The translations under genes were made by a program, and so were the position numbers. A DNA stretch of 64,000 nucleotides from Cryomorpha sp963748925 (GTDB taxonomy: Bacteria > Bacteroidota > Bacteroidia > Flavobacteriales_D > Cryomorphaceae), in NCBI GenBank assembly GCA_963748925.1, contig CAVVKG010000007.1:523203-587202 (forward strand), written 5' to 3'. A model generated the notes under the pieces. It searched no databases. It had not been told where the DNA came from and saw nothing but the letters and a program-made list of their open reading frames with translations. Below, in pieces: positions 1 through 8,775 of the stretch (positions are counted from its first letter, which is position 1; the number at the start of each line of letters is the position of its first letter).

Positions 1-1679
1 ATAGAACAGGTGGAACGATTCATATTGTAGTAAATAACCAAGTTGGATTTACCACAAATTACCTGGACGGAAGATCTTCTACTTATTGTACAGATGTTGG
101 TAAGGCTACGCTTTGCCCTGTTTTCCATGTAAATGGAGATGATATTGAAGCGGTGATTCAAACTATGCTTGTAGCATTTCAGTATCGTCAGGAGTTTGGT
201 CGCGATGTGTTCATCGATCTTCTTTGCTACAGAAAATATGGACATAATGAGGGTGATGAGCCAAAATTCACCCAGCCTAAGTTATACGAAATCATTGCAA
301 ACCACCCCAACCCAAGAGAGATTTACCTAAAGCAATTGCTCAAGGAGGAGGTCATTTCCCAAGAGGGAGTGGATGGCATTATGGAAAAATTTGATTCCTT
401 GCTGGAATCTCAGTTTGATGCATCAAAGGAAATTCCAAATGTTTATGTAAAACACTTCATGGAATCGACATGGAAAAACATGGTGCCTGCAAAGCCGCAT
501 GATTTTGAAAAGTCGCCAGATACAGGTTTTAATAAAGAAGCGCTTCTGAAATTAGCTAACCAAGTTAATACTTTACCTAAGGATAAAGATTTTTTCCGGA
601 AGGTTAACAAGCTGATGAAGGACAGGCTGAAGATGATTAAGGAAGACACCCTCGACTGGGCTCTGGGTGAGCAGTTGGCCTATGCGACGCTGCTTGACGA
701 AGGATACGATGTACGTATTTCCGGTCAGGATGTTGAGCGAGGCACATTTTCGCATCGCCACGCAGTTCTCAAAACCGAAAATGATGAAGAGGAGTATGTA
801 CCTCTCGACCAGATAAACGAAAAAGCAAATTTTAGAATCTACAATTCATTGCTTTCTGAATACGGTGTTTTAGGATTTGATTACGGATATGCTTTTGCCA
901 GTCCACAATGTTTACCTATTTGGGAGGCACAGTTTGGTGACTTCTTTAATGGAGCTCAAATTATTGTAGATCAGTTTATCACTGCTGCCGAAGACAAGTG
1001 GAGAACGATGAATGGACTTGTTATGCTGCTACCTCACGGATATGAAGGAATGGGCTCAGAGCACTCCAGTGGGCGAATTGAGCGATTTTTACAATCTGCC
1101 GCAGAATACAACATTCAGGTTTGCAACGCAACTACTCCAGCAAACTTCTTCCACTTATTGCGTCGTCAGATGCACAGAACTTTTAGAAAGCCGTTAATAG
1201 TCTTTTCACCTAAGAAACTATTGCGCTATCCAAAGGCAATATCAAAGCTGGATGAAATGGCTAATGGTAACTTCCAGGAAGTACTGGATGATCCAAACGC
1301 CAACGTCGATGATATAGATACGCTGGTATTTTGTTCCGGAAAGATCTACTACGAAGTGCTGGAAGAAAAAGAAAGTACAGAGAGTGGCGACAATATGGCT
1401 GTAGTTCGTATCGAGCAGCTTTATCCTTTGCCCGAAAAACAATTGGATGCTATTGTTGAGAAATACAAAAATGCCAAAAAATACATTTGGTTGCAGGAAG
1501 AACCACAAAACATGGGCGCCTGGGCATTTATCGCATTAAATTACAGAAGGGTAAACCTGGAATGCATTTCCCTCAAGGCAAGCGCTAGTCCGGCTTCCGG
1601 ATCGAGTAAAACTGCAGAAATTAGGCAAAAAGATATATTAACAAGACTGTTTGCAAACGCCAAACAAACCGTTAAATAA
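1..1679 (+). CDS. sucA: 2-oxoglutarate dehydrogenase E1 component (5' truncated)
   Basis: The reading frame is open from base 3 and enters from outside the window; about 558 C-terminal residues are present, whereas the family is usually about 900-940 residues, so roughly 40% is missing. It is the thiamine-diphosphate E1 subunit that decarboxylates 2-oxoglutarate and passes the succinyl group to the lipoyl arm of E2 in the TCA cycle. Visible signatures are GGTIHIVVNNQVGFTT at the start, KYGHNEGDEPKFTQP, the FSHRHAVL segment of the pyrimidine-binding domain, and LLPHGYEGMGSEHSSGR. An internal ATG at 153 lies within conserved sequence and is not the true start. The next gene, E2, follows after 8 bases, so the two form an operon. 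Confidence 0.96.
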   Translation, partial: RTGGTIHIVVNNQVGFTTNYLDGRSSTYCTDVGKATLCPVFHVNGDDIEAVIQTMLVAFQYRQEFGRDVFIDLLCYRKYGHNEGDEPKFTQPKLYEIIANHPNPREIYLKQLLKEEVISQEGVDGIMEKFDSLLESQFDASKEIPNVYVKHFMESTWKNMVPAKPHDFEKSPDTGFNKEALLKLANQVNTLPKDKDFFRKVNKLMKDRLKMIKEDTLDWALGEQLAYATLLDEGYDVRISGQDVERGTFSHRHAVLKTENDEEEYVPLDQINEKANFRIYNSLLSEYGVLGFDYGYAFASPQCLPIWEAQFGDFFNGAQIIVDQFITAAEDKWRTMNGLVMLLPHGYEGMGSEHSSGRIERFLQSAAEYNIQVCNATTPANFFHLLRRQMHRTFRKPLIVFSPKKLLRYPKAISKLDEMANGNFQEVLDDPNANVDDIDTLVFCSGKIYYEVLEEKESTESGDNMAVVRIEQLYPLPEKQLDAIVEKYKNAKKYIWLQEEPQNMGAWAFIALNYRRVNLECISLKASASPASGSSKTAEIRQKDILTRLFANAKQTVK

Positions 1680-1687
1680 GAAATACA

Positions 1688-3022
1688 ATGTTTGAAATGA
1701 AAGTGCCCAGTCCGGGCGAATCCATATCTGAAGTAGAAATAGCTGCATGGCTCGTGAGCGATGGCGACTATGTAGAAAAAGACCAGCCCATTGCAGAAAT
1801 CGATTCTGATAAGGCGACACTTGAGCTTCCGGCAGAAGTAGCCGGAACCATTCAACTCAAAGCGGAAGAGGGCGATACGGTATCTGTTGGTCAGGTGGTG
1901 TGTTTGATTGATACCGATGCCGAAAAGCCTGCCGGAAGTGGAGATGACAAGAAAGATGAGAAGCCGAAAGATGATGAAGAAAAGGAAAAATCTGAGGAAA
2001 ATTCCGAGGATGTAAAGTCAGCTCCGAAAGCGGAGTCGGATAAAAAAGAAACTGCTAAGGCAGAAGAGTCTAAAAAAGAATCGGCTCCTGAGAAGTCAGA
2101 GTCGAAAGATTCTAAGGATTCCTATGCCAAAGGTCACCCATCACCATCTGCAAAGAAAATGATGGATGAAAACAATGTACCTGCAAACAAAGTGAAAGGA
2201 TCAGGTCCTGATGGAAGAATTACCAAACAGGATGTTGTATCTGCTATGGCAGGTGGTTTTGACTCATCGGCTGCTTCCGGATGGGGCGGAACACGCGACA
2301 CGGAGAAAAAACGTATGTCAATGCTCCGCAGGAAAGTTGCAGAGCGCCTTGTAGGAGTGAAAAATGAAACCGCCATGCTCACCACATTTAATGAGGTGAA
2401 TATGAAGCCAATCATGGATATTCGTACGAAATACAAAGAAGTTTTTAAAGAAAATCATGGTGTTGGCCTCGGCTTTATGTCATTCTTCACCAAGGCAGTA
2501 ACAGAAGCATTAAATATGTTTCCTACAGTGAATGCGATGATAGATGGGGATGAAATGGTTACTCATAATTACGCCGATATTGGTATCGCTGTGAGCTCTC
2601 CAAAAGGCCTTATGGTTCCTGTGGTGCGCAATGCAGAGCAAATGAGCCTGGCTGAGATTGAATCGGAGATTAAGCGCCTCGCCATCAAAGCCCGTGATGG
2701 AAAAATCGGCATTGATGAGATGCAAGGTGGTACATTTACTATTACGAACGGTGGTGTTTTTGGATCTATGATGAGCACTCCAATTATTAACCCGCCGCAA
2801 TCGGCTATTCTGGGAATGCACAATATTGTTGATCGTCCAATGGCAGTAAATGGCGAAGTGGTTATTTTGCCGATGATGTATTTGGCGCTTTCTTATGATC
2901 ACCGCATTATTGATGGAAAGGAATCTGTAAGCTTTTTGGTAAAAGTGAAAGAGATGCTTGAGCAGCCGGAGAAAATGCTTTTTGGAGCGAAAGATCCTGC
3001 AGAAATATTGCTAGGGCTTTAA
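1688..3022 (+). CDS. sucB: 2-oxoglutarate dehydrogenase E2, dihydrolipoamide succinyltransferase
   Basis: This is the core subunit of the 2-oxoglutarate dehydrogenase complex, which transfers succinyl from lipoyl-lysine to CoA. It has 444 residues. Domain order: an N-terminal lipoyl domain (about 1-78) with the modified lysine at K42 in EIDSDKATLEL; a long, highly charged Lys/Glu/Ser/Asp linker (about 80-145) that serves as a flexible swinging arm; a peripheral subunit-binding domain (about 148-188, HPSPSAKKMM...GRITKQDV); and the catalytic acetyltransferase domain (about 213-444) ending with the active-site motif DHRIIDG. Length is normal. It lies 8 bases after sucA and a strong terminator follows, so E3 is encoded elsewhere. 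Confidence 0.97.
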   Translation: MFEMKVPSPGESISEVEIAAWLVSDGDYVEKDQPIAEIDSDKATLELPAEVAGTIQLKAEEGDTVSVGQVVCLIDTDAEKPAGSGDDKKDEKPKDDEEKEKSEENSEDVKSAPKAESDKKETAKAEESKKESAPEKSESKDSKDSYAKGHPSPSAKKMMDENNVPANKVKGSGPDGRITKQDVVSAMAGGFDSSAASGWGGTRDTEKKRMSMLRRKVAERLVGVKNETAMLTTFNEVNMKPIMDIRTKYKEVFKENHGVGLGFMSFFTKAVTEALNMFPTVNAMIDGDEMVTHNYADIGIAVSSPKGLMVPVVRNAEQMSLAEIESEIKRLAIKARDGKIGIDEMQGGTFTITNGGVFGSMMSTPIINPPQSAILGMHNIVDRPMAVNGEVVILPMMYLALSYDHRIIDGKESVSFLVKVKEMLEQPEKMLFGAKDPAEILLGL

Positions 3023-3043
3023 TCCGAAATACATATTGAACTT

Positions 3044-3073
3044 AAAACCGCTCCTGTTAGGGGCGGTTTTTTT
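3044..3073 (+). terminator. Rho-independent terminator of sucAB
   Basis: An inverted repeat AAAACCGC / GCGGTTTT encloses a short loop and is followed by a run of seven T. It sits 22 bases after the sucB stop. The left arm begins with four A, so it could also act on the converging anti-sigma gene. Confidence 0.85.
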
Positions 3074-3162
3074 ATGCCGTTGGTACTCGGTTCTTTTGCT
3101 ACTCAGGCACGAAAATTTTCATGCAATGATGAGCATATTAAAAAACTGATTTGCTACTAAAA

Positions 3163-4185
3163 CTAGTAATTCGCAATTAAAAGCGCTCTCGCACGCTCAG
3201 CATAATGACCACCTTCATTTGCTATTTTAAGGAGTAAACCACGCGCTTCAGCTTTTCTTCCAAGTTTTTCTAAACTTAGAGCGCGGTACCATTCTGATTC
3301 CGGAATAAAGGCTTGATTGGCCAGACCCTCAACTTTTGCAAAATCCCTCGTTGCTAATTCGTAGTTGCCTAATTTATATCGGCTCAATGCGGAATAGAAA
3401 ATTGCATTAACATCCTGATTATTCTCTTTTAAAATAAGAGAAAAAATGCGCAGCGCACTAGAATAATCTTCTGATTTAAGGTATTTTAATCCACGCTCAA
3501 TCCTTTCCAAATAAGTTGGTTCATGCGGCTCAGGAAATATCCCTTTATTTTTTTCCGCTCTTTTAAAAGCTGTAGTAGTTGAAAAATTCGCAGGTGTAAA
3601 ATCGGTTAAATCAGACAATTCGTAGAGCGGCTCTGTTTCATCTTTCTGAGCGGTTTTCACTACTTTCAAATCGAGAATAAAAATTATCTTCTCTTCTACC
3701 TTTAGTGCGGGAACTTCACTTTCTACATATAGTTTAGCCGGCTTTATAAAAATGCGATCAGCTTCTAGATCTATACTCTCTTCAATTTTTGCCGACTCTA
3801 AACTCCAATCGATCTCTGCAGAAGCATTCTCTATATATTCATGCACTTCAATCAATTCTACCACTGCAGGCTCTTCTCTTTCTAACTCCTCGTGTACAGT
3901 ATAATTCTTATCCTGAGCAAGAATAGGAACATCGATTACTTTTTGCGGAATAAGTAGAAAAACCACTGCCACAGCAAATACGCCGATCAATGTCCCCCAC
4001 CATTGAATAGTTACCAGATTAGTATTGATTGGCAAATCAAACAAAGCACCAGGATCTTTTTGAAATCCGGCTACAGCTTCGCCCAAAAAAGGATCATCGT
4101 CCATCCTGGTCTCAAAGTCTATCCTCTCGGCCTCTGCCATCTCTCCTTTGATGTAACGGCCTATTTCAATTGCTTCCTTATCCAT
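3163..4185 (-). CDS. membrane-anchored anti-sigma-like protein with C-terminal TPR region
   Basis: A 340-residue protein. The N-terminal ~50 residues (IGRYIKGEMAEAERIDFETR) look like the short anti-sigma domain found in Bacteroidota partners of ECF sigma factors. One membrane segment lies at about 61-80, followed by a long acidic periplasmic region. The last ~110 residues contain tetratricopeptide-like helices (YLERIERGLKYLKSEDYSSA, ALSRYKLGNYELATRDF, ALSLEKLGRKAEARGLL). Its start overlaps the end of the sigma gene by 8 bases, indicating translational coupling. It probably sequesters that sigma factor at the inner membrane and senses an envelope signal through the TPR part. The anti-sigma role is inferred from position and layout; the TPR assignment is by eye. 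Confidence 0.75.
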   Translation of the reverse strand: MDKEAIEIGRYIKGEMAEAERIDFETRMDDDPFLGEAVAGFQKDPGALFDLPINTNLVTIQWWGTLIGVFAVAVVFLLIPQKVIDVPILAQDKNYTVHEELEREEPAVVELIEVHEYIENASAEIDWSLESAKIEESIDLEADRIFIKPAKLYVESEVPALKVEEKIIFILDLKVVKTAQKDETEPLYELSDLTDFTPANFSTTTAFKRAEKNKGIFPEPHEPTYLERIERGLKYLKSEDYSSALRIFSLILKENNQDVNAIFYSALSRYKLGNYELATRDFAKVEGLANQAFIPESEWYRALSLEKLGRKAEARGLLLKIANEGGHYAERARALLIANY

Positions 4186-4759
4186 TTTTCTTCTGATTGG
4201 CGGTTTGTTTAAACCCTTCTAAAAACAAGCGTAAATTCCGTTTCCCATTCTGTAAATGAGACTTCACTTTTTTCTCTGAAATCGATAAAACTCCAGCAAT
4301 TTCAGTGTAAGATTGCTTTTGATAAAAAAACAAGCGAATGCACTCACGCTGGTCTTTTTTTAAATTTTCCAACCCATTTCTTAACCGATTTAAATCCTCT
4401 TCTGAAATATGATGCGGAGCAAGCGCATAATCATTCTCATCTTGCCATATTTGCTCGTGTTTTTTTACGGTTTTCGCTTTCCGCAAATAGCCCAAACAAT
4501 GATTCTTTGAGTAAACATAAAACCATGATTTAAAGCTTTTCACCTCATGCTTATTCAAATCTTCCCGCAGATTCATAAAAATTTCAGATACTGCATCTTT
4601 CGCTTTTTCTCTATCGTTTAAATAGTTGATGCATAACCCAAAAGTACGCACGTGATATCGCTTGTAGAGCTCGGCCAAAACCACATTTGGATAAGCGGAA
4701 AAGGCAGCCAAAAGCTGCGCATCTTCCATTTTATCAAATGTGTTTTTAAACCGATCCAT
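4178..4759 (-). CDS. ECF-type RNA polymerase sigma factor
   Basis: 193 residues. Region 2 is visible as YKRYHVRTFGLCINYLNDREKAKDAVSEIFM with RNA polymerase- and -10-recognition residues (SFKSWFYVYSKNHCLGYLRK). Region 4 is the helix-turn-helix SYTEIAGVLSISEKKVKSHL near residues 145-175. It directs RNA polymerase to a small regulon. It is the middle gene of a three-gene unit: a plug-domain protein ends 6 bases upstream and the anti-sigma gene overlaps its 3' end by 8 bases. That order suggests autoregulation in response to the envelope, but no target genes can be identified from the sequence. Confidence 0.9.
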   Translation of the reverse strand: MDRFKNTFDKMEDAQLLAAFSAYPNVVLAELYKRYHVRTFGLCINYLNDREKAKDAVSEIFMNLREDLNKHEVKSFKSWFYVYSKNHCLGYLRKAKTVKKHEQIWQDENDYALAPHHISEEDLNRLRNGLENLKKDQRECIRLFFYQKQSYTEIAGVLSISEKKVKSHLQNGKRNLRLFLEGFKQTANQKKNG

Positions 4760-4765
4760 ACTTCA

Positions 4766-5471
4766 TTATCGAGATTGACTATTGTAGAAATAATCAAAAT
4801 AACTCTTAGTTTCTATCACCACTACACCACCGGTTATGTCTCCGTATTTAGCGGGTACTCCTCCTGTATAAACGGATATGGATTTAATCGCCGATCCCGG
4901 AAAATTACCTAAACCTCCTGTAAGCCTCATTCCATCTATATAAGTGGCTGTTGATCCCGCACGGGATCCGCGAACGATGAATTGCCCGTTTTCGTCGGTT
5001 TTAAGTTCGGGGGTGAGGCTACCAATTAGCTTTGCCGGATTCTTGATTAAAGCGTTGTGCTTTAATTCCGCTGATTTGATTACCAAAGTGTTTGGCTCAT
5101 CAACATCGATAAGTTTGTGACCCACCACTTCATAAACTTCGTGAGCTCATTATTGGTTGAGATTTCAATATCTCCTGCACATTAATTTTTCCGGAGGTAA
5201 CTTCAAGATCGCCTAGTGTACGTGGCTTATAACCAAGGTAACTCACTACTAATGCATATTTTCCGGGCTGTAGAGGTTTTAACCTGAATTTCCCTTCCTC
5301 ATCGGTAATGGTTCCAATTAATTTGCCGCCATATTCGGTACTAACCGTGGCATATAAAATGGGATCACCCGTTGTGTAATCGATTACCCTTCCGTGAATC
5401 TCTCCATAGTTTTGGCTGTAGCCAATGGAGATTGAAAGGAGAAATAAGAGTGTAAGAATTGATGTTTTCAT
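4766..5471 (-). pseudogene. carboxypeptidase-regulatory/TonB-plug protein, broken by two frameshifts
   Basis: The 5' part (5471 down to 5130) encodes a signal peptide (MKTSILTLLFLLSISIGYSQ) and a carboxypeptidase-regulatory-like beta-sandwich (GRVIDYTTGDPILYATV ... VVSYLGYKPRTL). The 3' part, in another frame, encodes a TonB-receptor plug-like domain (GQFIVRGSRAGSTATYIDG, SIKSISVYTGGVPAKYGD). Between them, at about 5128-5190, three frames must be joined: the middle frame reads DIEISTNNELT and the next EVYEVVGHKLIDVDEP, so two single-base losses restore one continuous protein of about 235 residues. There is no beta-barrel after the plug, so it is a plug-only protein, not a transporter. It is co-directional with the ECF sigma gene 6 bases downstream. 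The shifts may be sequencing errors. Confidence 0.75.
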
Positions 5472-5542
5472 ATTGCTTTTCCATTGAGATGAAAAAGCGG
5501 AATGAATTCCATAAAAATTTAGAAAAATAATCGGAAGCCGAA

Positions 5543-6193
5543 TCACACGAAAAGGTTAATAGCAGCTCTAAACCAGGTTTTCAAGTGATTTACGAGTACC
5601 GCCAATCCTTTCACATAATTCACATTATTGGCAAGAATAATATCACAGTGATCCCGATAAGGGCGTAGATAATTTTTATAGCAAGGTTTCACGTGCTTTT
5701 CCCAACGATAGCGAACATCGCTCTCAGAATAGCCTCGTTCTTCGGCATCACGCTTTAGCCTACGCAGCAACTTTACATCATCTCGGGCATCTATATATAC
5801 TCTTAAGTCTAGTCTTTGAGCTAATTCACTGAAGTGAAATACAAAAAGACCTTCCACAATCACTATTTTGGCTGGCTTTACAGTAATATAATCGGGAATA
5901 ACCTTGGGATTATTGAAGGTATACTCCTTCCGTGTGATGGTCTCTCCTTTAAGTAGTAAATCAATATCTGAAACAAGCGCTTCCCTGTCAATAGCAGTAG
6001 GAAGATCAAAGTTAACTTCACCGTTTTCATCCACGGCTTGCTTTAAACGATCGAGATAATAATTATCTTGCGTAACAAAAGAGACATCTTCGGTGTTAAA
6101 ATGTGAAAGGAGTTCACGGAGAATTCTACTTTTACCCGAAGCGCTCCCACCGGCAATACCAACTAAATATGTCGAATTTGGTTTTTTCGGCAT
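5543..6193 (-). CDS. udk: uridine kinase
   Basis: Phosphorylates uridine and cytidine to UMP and CMP using a nucleoside triphosphate, in pyrimidine salvage. The P-loop GIAGGSASGKS lies near the N-terminus, followed by FVTQDNYYLD (substrate-binding region), IVIVEGLFVFHF and the lid segment RLKRDAEERGYSESDV, all in family order. I chose the start MPKKPNSTY at 6193, which leaves about 44 bases for divergent promoters before the TPR gene; a start nine codons earlier (6220) is possible. Length (216 residues) is normal. The last residues (TWFRAAINLFV) are unlike the family consensus but short. Confidence 0.88.
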   Translation of the reverse strand: MPKKPNSTYLVGIAGGSASGKSRILRELLSHFNTEDVSFVTQDNYYLDRLKQAVDENGEVNFDLPTAIDREALVSDIDLLLKGETITRKEYTFNNPKVIPDYITVKPAKIVIVEGLFVFHFSELAQRLDLRVYIDARDDVKLLRRLKRDAEERGYSESDVRYRWEKHVKPCYKNYLRPYRDHCDIILANNVNYVKGLAVLVNHLKTWFRAAINLFV

Positions 6194-6237
6194 TTGGAGC
6201 GCAAAATTATGTATTTTCAAGCCATAACACGACTAAA

Positions 6238-7500
6238 ATGCAAAGTGGATTAAAATATTTTTTGATTTTCATTTCAATTGTTGCTTTACAACTCACCGTA
6301 AAAGGGCAAAATATATACACACAAAGCAGGCAAGAGGCGATGCAGTATATGCAGCAAGCTGAAATGAACAAGCGCAGGGGTTTGCTTTCTGAAGCTTTTT
6401 TGGATTACACGAATGCAATAGCTCTGGATCAAACCTATGCTGAGGCTTACATGAAGCGAGCTCTTCTTTTACAGCAAATGGGACGCTACACCGAGAGCAT
6501 GAAAGACCATAATAGGGCTATCGACCTCAACCCTTACAGTGAAGTTTACTATGATAAACGCGCCCGGCTAAAAATTTATCAAACGGACTATCAGGATGCC
6601 ATAACTGATCTTGACAAGGCTTTAGAGCTAAGTCCCTACGATCAATATCTGGTAGATATCCGATCTATAGCCCTTATGGAAGACAGTCAGTATGAAAAGG
6701 CTTTGGAAGACTTAAATTTTCTTCTTGAAATCAATCCTTTGGATACTATCTCCTTATTGAAACGAGCAATCATCTATAGTAAGCAAAATGCTTATGAACT
6801 GGCTAAGGCCGATCTTGATTCAGCTCTCACTTTAGCGCCAAACTCTGAATTGGTGCATGACGTTCAAGGTCTTTATTACCTCACCACCAATGAGGTAGAA
6901 AAAGCTATTGCCTCCTTCGAAAAAGCTATCGATTTGAACCCTGCTTTCCCAATGGCCTACTACAACCTAAGCGTGGCGCAAAAAAAACTTGGAAGAATAG
7001 ACGACTCACTTAACAATTTGAACATCGCTATATCGCTAAATCAGGATTTTCCGAATGCCTATTTTAACCGTGCCGTAACGCACAAAATGTTTGGAAATGA
7101 GGAAAATGCACTTGAAGATTACAATAAGGCAATCGCTATAAAAAGTGATTTTACTGAGGCGCTTCTAAACCGGGGCTTTACGAAAAGTATGTTGGGTCAA
7201 TACGCCGAGAGTATAGTAGACTATGATCTTGCAGTAGAGTCAAATCCAAACAACCCAAATGTCTATAATCTTCGTGGCAATGTAAATGCCTTTTTTGGAA
7301 AATACCATGAAGCGCTTGAGGACTACAATACCGCTTTAGATTTGAATCCTGAATTTCCTGAAGCCCTCTACAACAGGGGTATAACTAAAGTTTTGGGATA
7401 TCAGGGTATTGATGGGTGCGAAGATTTGCAAAAAAGTTTGTCAATGGGATATGAACGAGCTCGTGAAAAAATCCGGTACTTCTGTGGTGGGGCTAAGTAA
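6238..7500 (+). CDS. secreted tetratricopeptide repeat protein
   Basis: 420 residues starting at MQSGLKYFLIFISIVALQL, a clear signal peptide ending near KGQ; earlier in-frame ATGs would run into the divergent uridine kinase gene. The mature protein is a nearly continuous array of about eleven 34-residue TPR units, recognisable by repeated A.E.Y.KRA, YDKRARLKIYQTDYQDAI, A.YNLSVAQKKLGRIDDS and LRGNVNAFFGKYHEALEDYN. Such arrays are protein-interaction scaffolds, here presumably periplasmic or outer-membrane associated. No catalytic domain is present and no specific function can be assigned. Confidence 0.85.
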   Translation: MQSGLKYFLIFISIVALQLTVKGQNIYTQSRQEAMQYMQQAEMNKRRGLLSEAFLDYTNAIALDQTYAEAYMKRALLLQQMGRYTESMKDHNRAIDLNPYSEVYYDKRARLKIYQTDYQDAITDLDKALELSPYDQYLVDIRSIALMEDSQYEKALEDLNFLLEINPLDTISLLKRAIIYSKQNAYELAKADLDSALTLAPNSELVHDVQGLYYLTTNEVEKAIASFEKAIDLNPAFPMAYYNLSVAQKKLGRIDDSLNNLNIAISLNQDFPNAYFNRAVTHKMFGNEENALEDYNKAIAIKSDFTEALLNRGFTKSMLGQYAESIVDYDLAVESNPNNPNVYNLRGNVNAFFGKYHEALEDYNTALDLNPEFPEALYNRGITKVLGYQGIDGCEDLQKSLSMGYERAREKIRYFCGGAK

Positions 7501-7583
7501 TGGTTTAACTCTGCTTACCTGAAAGTACCTTATTCACTAAAATACTCAATGGCGTTTAATTTAATGTTTCTTGATGAACTCTG

Positions 7584-8160
7584 TCAGAAACGGTATCCGA
7601 TATAAGCATCACCTTGCAAGAATATTTCCGGAGCGTAATCATTAACAATAAAATTTCGCCCAAGACCGAAGACAAGTTGAAAAACAAATCCATGCCTATT
7701 CACCCATTTAGTTCCGTACGCCGAGACCGGCTCCTAAAGAATTCCAGTTCTGTTCGTATTCTTCATAGATTCCTGTGTTAGAATCATAATCGTAATCATA
7801 ATCTTTACCACTTGAGTATCCCATGAACGCCTGAGCAAAAAATCCTTTGGTACCATATTCTCTGGATTCTGTAAAGTACATTCTAAAATAAGGAGTAAAG
7901 GCAAAGTCGTGTAAGAATTCATCTTCACTGAGGTTGGCCACTACATTTGCACCTATGGAGGACGAACTGTTTAATGCTCTTTCGTATTCAAGATCAAGGA
8001 TAGGGCCGGCAATGAGCTTCACAGCTCCGAGTTTAATTTCATTCTTCCGATCCGCAACAGGTCGGTTTGGCACGTCTGTTTCAGTTTTTTCTGTTTGAGA
8101 AAATCCGCTGAACGCTAAAGCTAAACATAAGAAGGTCAAAGTCGTCGGTAAGTATTTCAT
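7584..8160 (-). pseudogene. outer-membrane beta-barrel protein (DUF3575-like) with one frameshift
   Basis: The first 150 residues (8160 down to 7708) carry a signal peptide (MKYLPTTLTFLCLALAFSGF) and beta-barrel strands such as EIKLGAVKLIAGPILDLEYERAL and EYGTKGFFAQAFMGYSSG. The frame then stops at GLGVRN. Shifting frame at about 7716-7722 continues at once into GTKWVNRHGFVFQLVFGLGRN and ends with AYIGYRF and a stop at 7584, exactly the expected C-terminal strand with a terminal aromatic for outer-membrane insertion. So the gene is complete except for one base, giving about 190 residues. Either a sequencing error or a very recent mutation. DUF3575 membership is by resemblance only. Confidence 0.75.
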
Positions 8161-8414
8161 CGTTTCATATTTAAATCTAAGTTAGATTTTTTGAATTAAA
8201 TGAAACATTCTTCTTTCGCAGTTTTTTTCAGGGCCATAGTATAAGCCAGACCGGCATCAAAATTTAAATTGAGAAATCAAATACGATAGGCAATTAAGAC
8301 CTTGGAACAAACCTGAAAAGAAACACTGAGGAGAAGGAGATAGCAAAGCCCTTCCGGCTAATCTTAATGTAATGGGGCTTCGTCGCAACTAACACAAAGA
8401 TGAATCATAATCAA

Positions 8415-8448
8415 ATAAAAAAGCCTTCCCGACGTATCGGAAAGGCTT
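8415..8448 (-). terminator. Rho-independent terminator downstream of purQ and the small ORF
   Basis: On the minus strand, AAGCCTTTCCGA...TCGGGAAGGCTT forms a long stem with a short loop and is followed directly by TTTTTT. It is the only clear terminator between purQ and the next gene. Confidence 0.8.
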
Positions 8449-8506
8449 CAAATATTGGTTCCGCAGGTCATTGGATCTTATCCAATCCTTCGGAAAGGAC
8501 TTCGTT

Positions 8507-8575
8507 TCAGAAGTTATCTCTATTAGAGATTAATGAAACATAAGACTCAATTACTGCGGTGGAATTATCAGACAT
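8507..8575 (-). CDS. 22-residue small ORF with a perfect Shine-Dalgarno
   Basis: ATG at 8575 to TGA at 8507 encodes MSDNSTAVIESYVSLISNRD plus NF. The ribosome site AAAGGAGGT (GGAGG at 8582-8586) is a full complement of the 16S rRNA tail and is spaced 6 bases from the ATG. No other gene in the window has such a site; Bacteroidota mRNAs generally lack them. After the stop the same frame reads 12 more sense codons before another TGA. It could be a real small protein, a leader peptide, or a regulatory translation site in a structured RNA. Coding status is unproven. Confidence 0.4.
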   Translation of the reverse strand: MSDNSTAVIESYVSLISNRDNF

Positions 8576-8775
8576 TACACACCTCCTTTAAATTAGTAAG
8601 ACATTACCCCGAAATGTAGTCAAGCAATTTATGACCCTTGCTTCGAAGCAACCGACTACCTGCCGGATTTGATATCTCCAAGTAACGAAGAATATTCTGT
8701 TTAACGCAAAAGAATTAGAAATGTTTTACCAACACCTATCTGCTGATAATTTTTATGAAAAACCTTGACTTTATG

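Larger units (their letters stand above)
8415..8660 (-). ncRNA. candidate structured small RNA / 3'UTR with its own terminator
   Basis: Reading leftward on the minus strand: a hairpin with outer stem GTAGTC/GACTAC (8654-8659 with 8616-8621) enclosing the perfect palindrome TTGCTTCGAAGCAA (8638-8651); then a full Shine-Dalgarno and a 22-codon ORF; then stems TCCTT/AAGGA (8487-8500) and ATTGGAT/ATCCAAT (8470-8486); and finally a GC-rich terminator hairpin. Four successive hairpins and an optimally spaced ribosome site in 245 bases are unlikely by chance. It may be an independent small transcript or the long 3' end of the purQ mRNA, which stops 116 bases upstream. I found no clear TAnnTTTG box before it. 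No known RNA family recognised. Confidence 0.45.

Noticed and set aside
8196..8270. Short stretch reading FLNLNFDAGLAYTMAL on the minus strand, like the end of an outer-membrane barrel
   Set aside because: Only about 24 codons with a stop directly before it; too short to separate from chance. It might be a vestige of a duplicate barrel gene.
8415..8600. Reading the 22-codon ORF as a selenocysteine or programmed-frameshift gene (RF2-like)
   Set aside because: No SECIS-like element was identified, and the sequence after the TGA gives only 12 more codons and no release-factor similarity.
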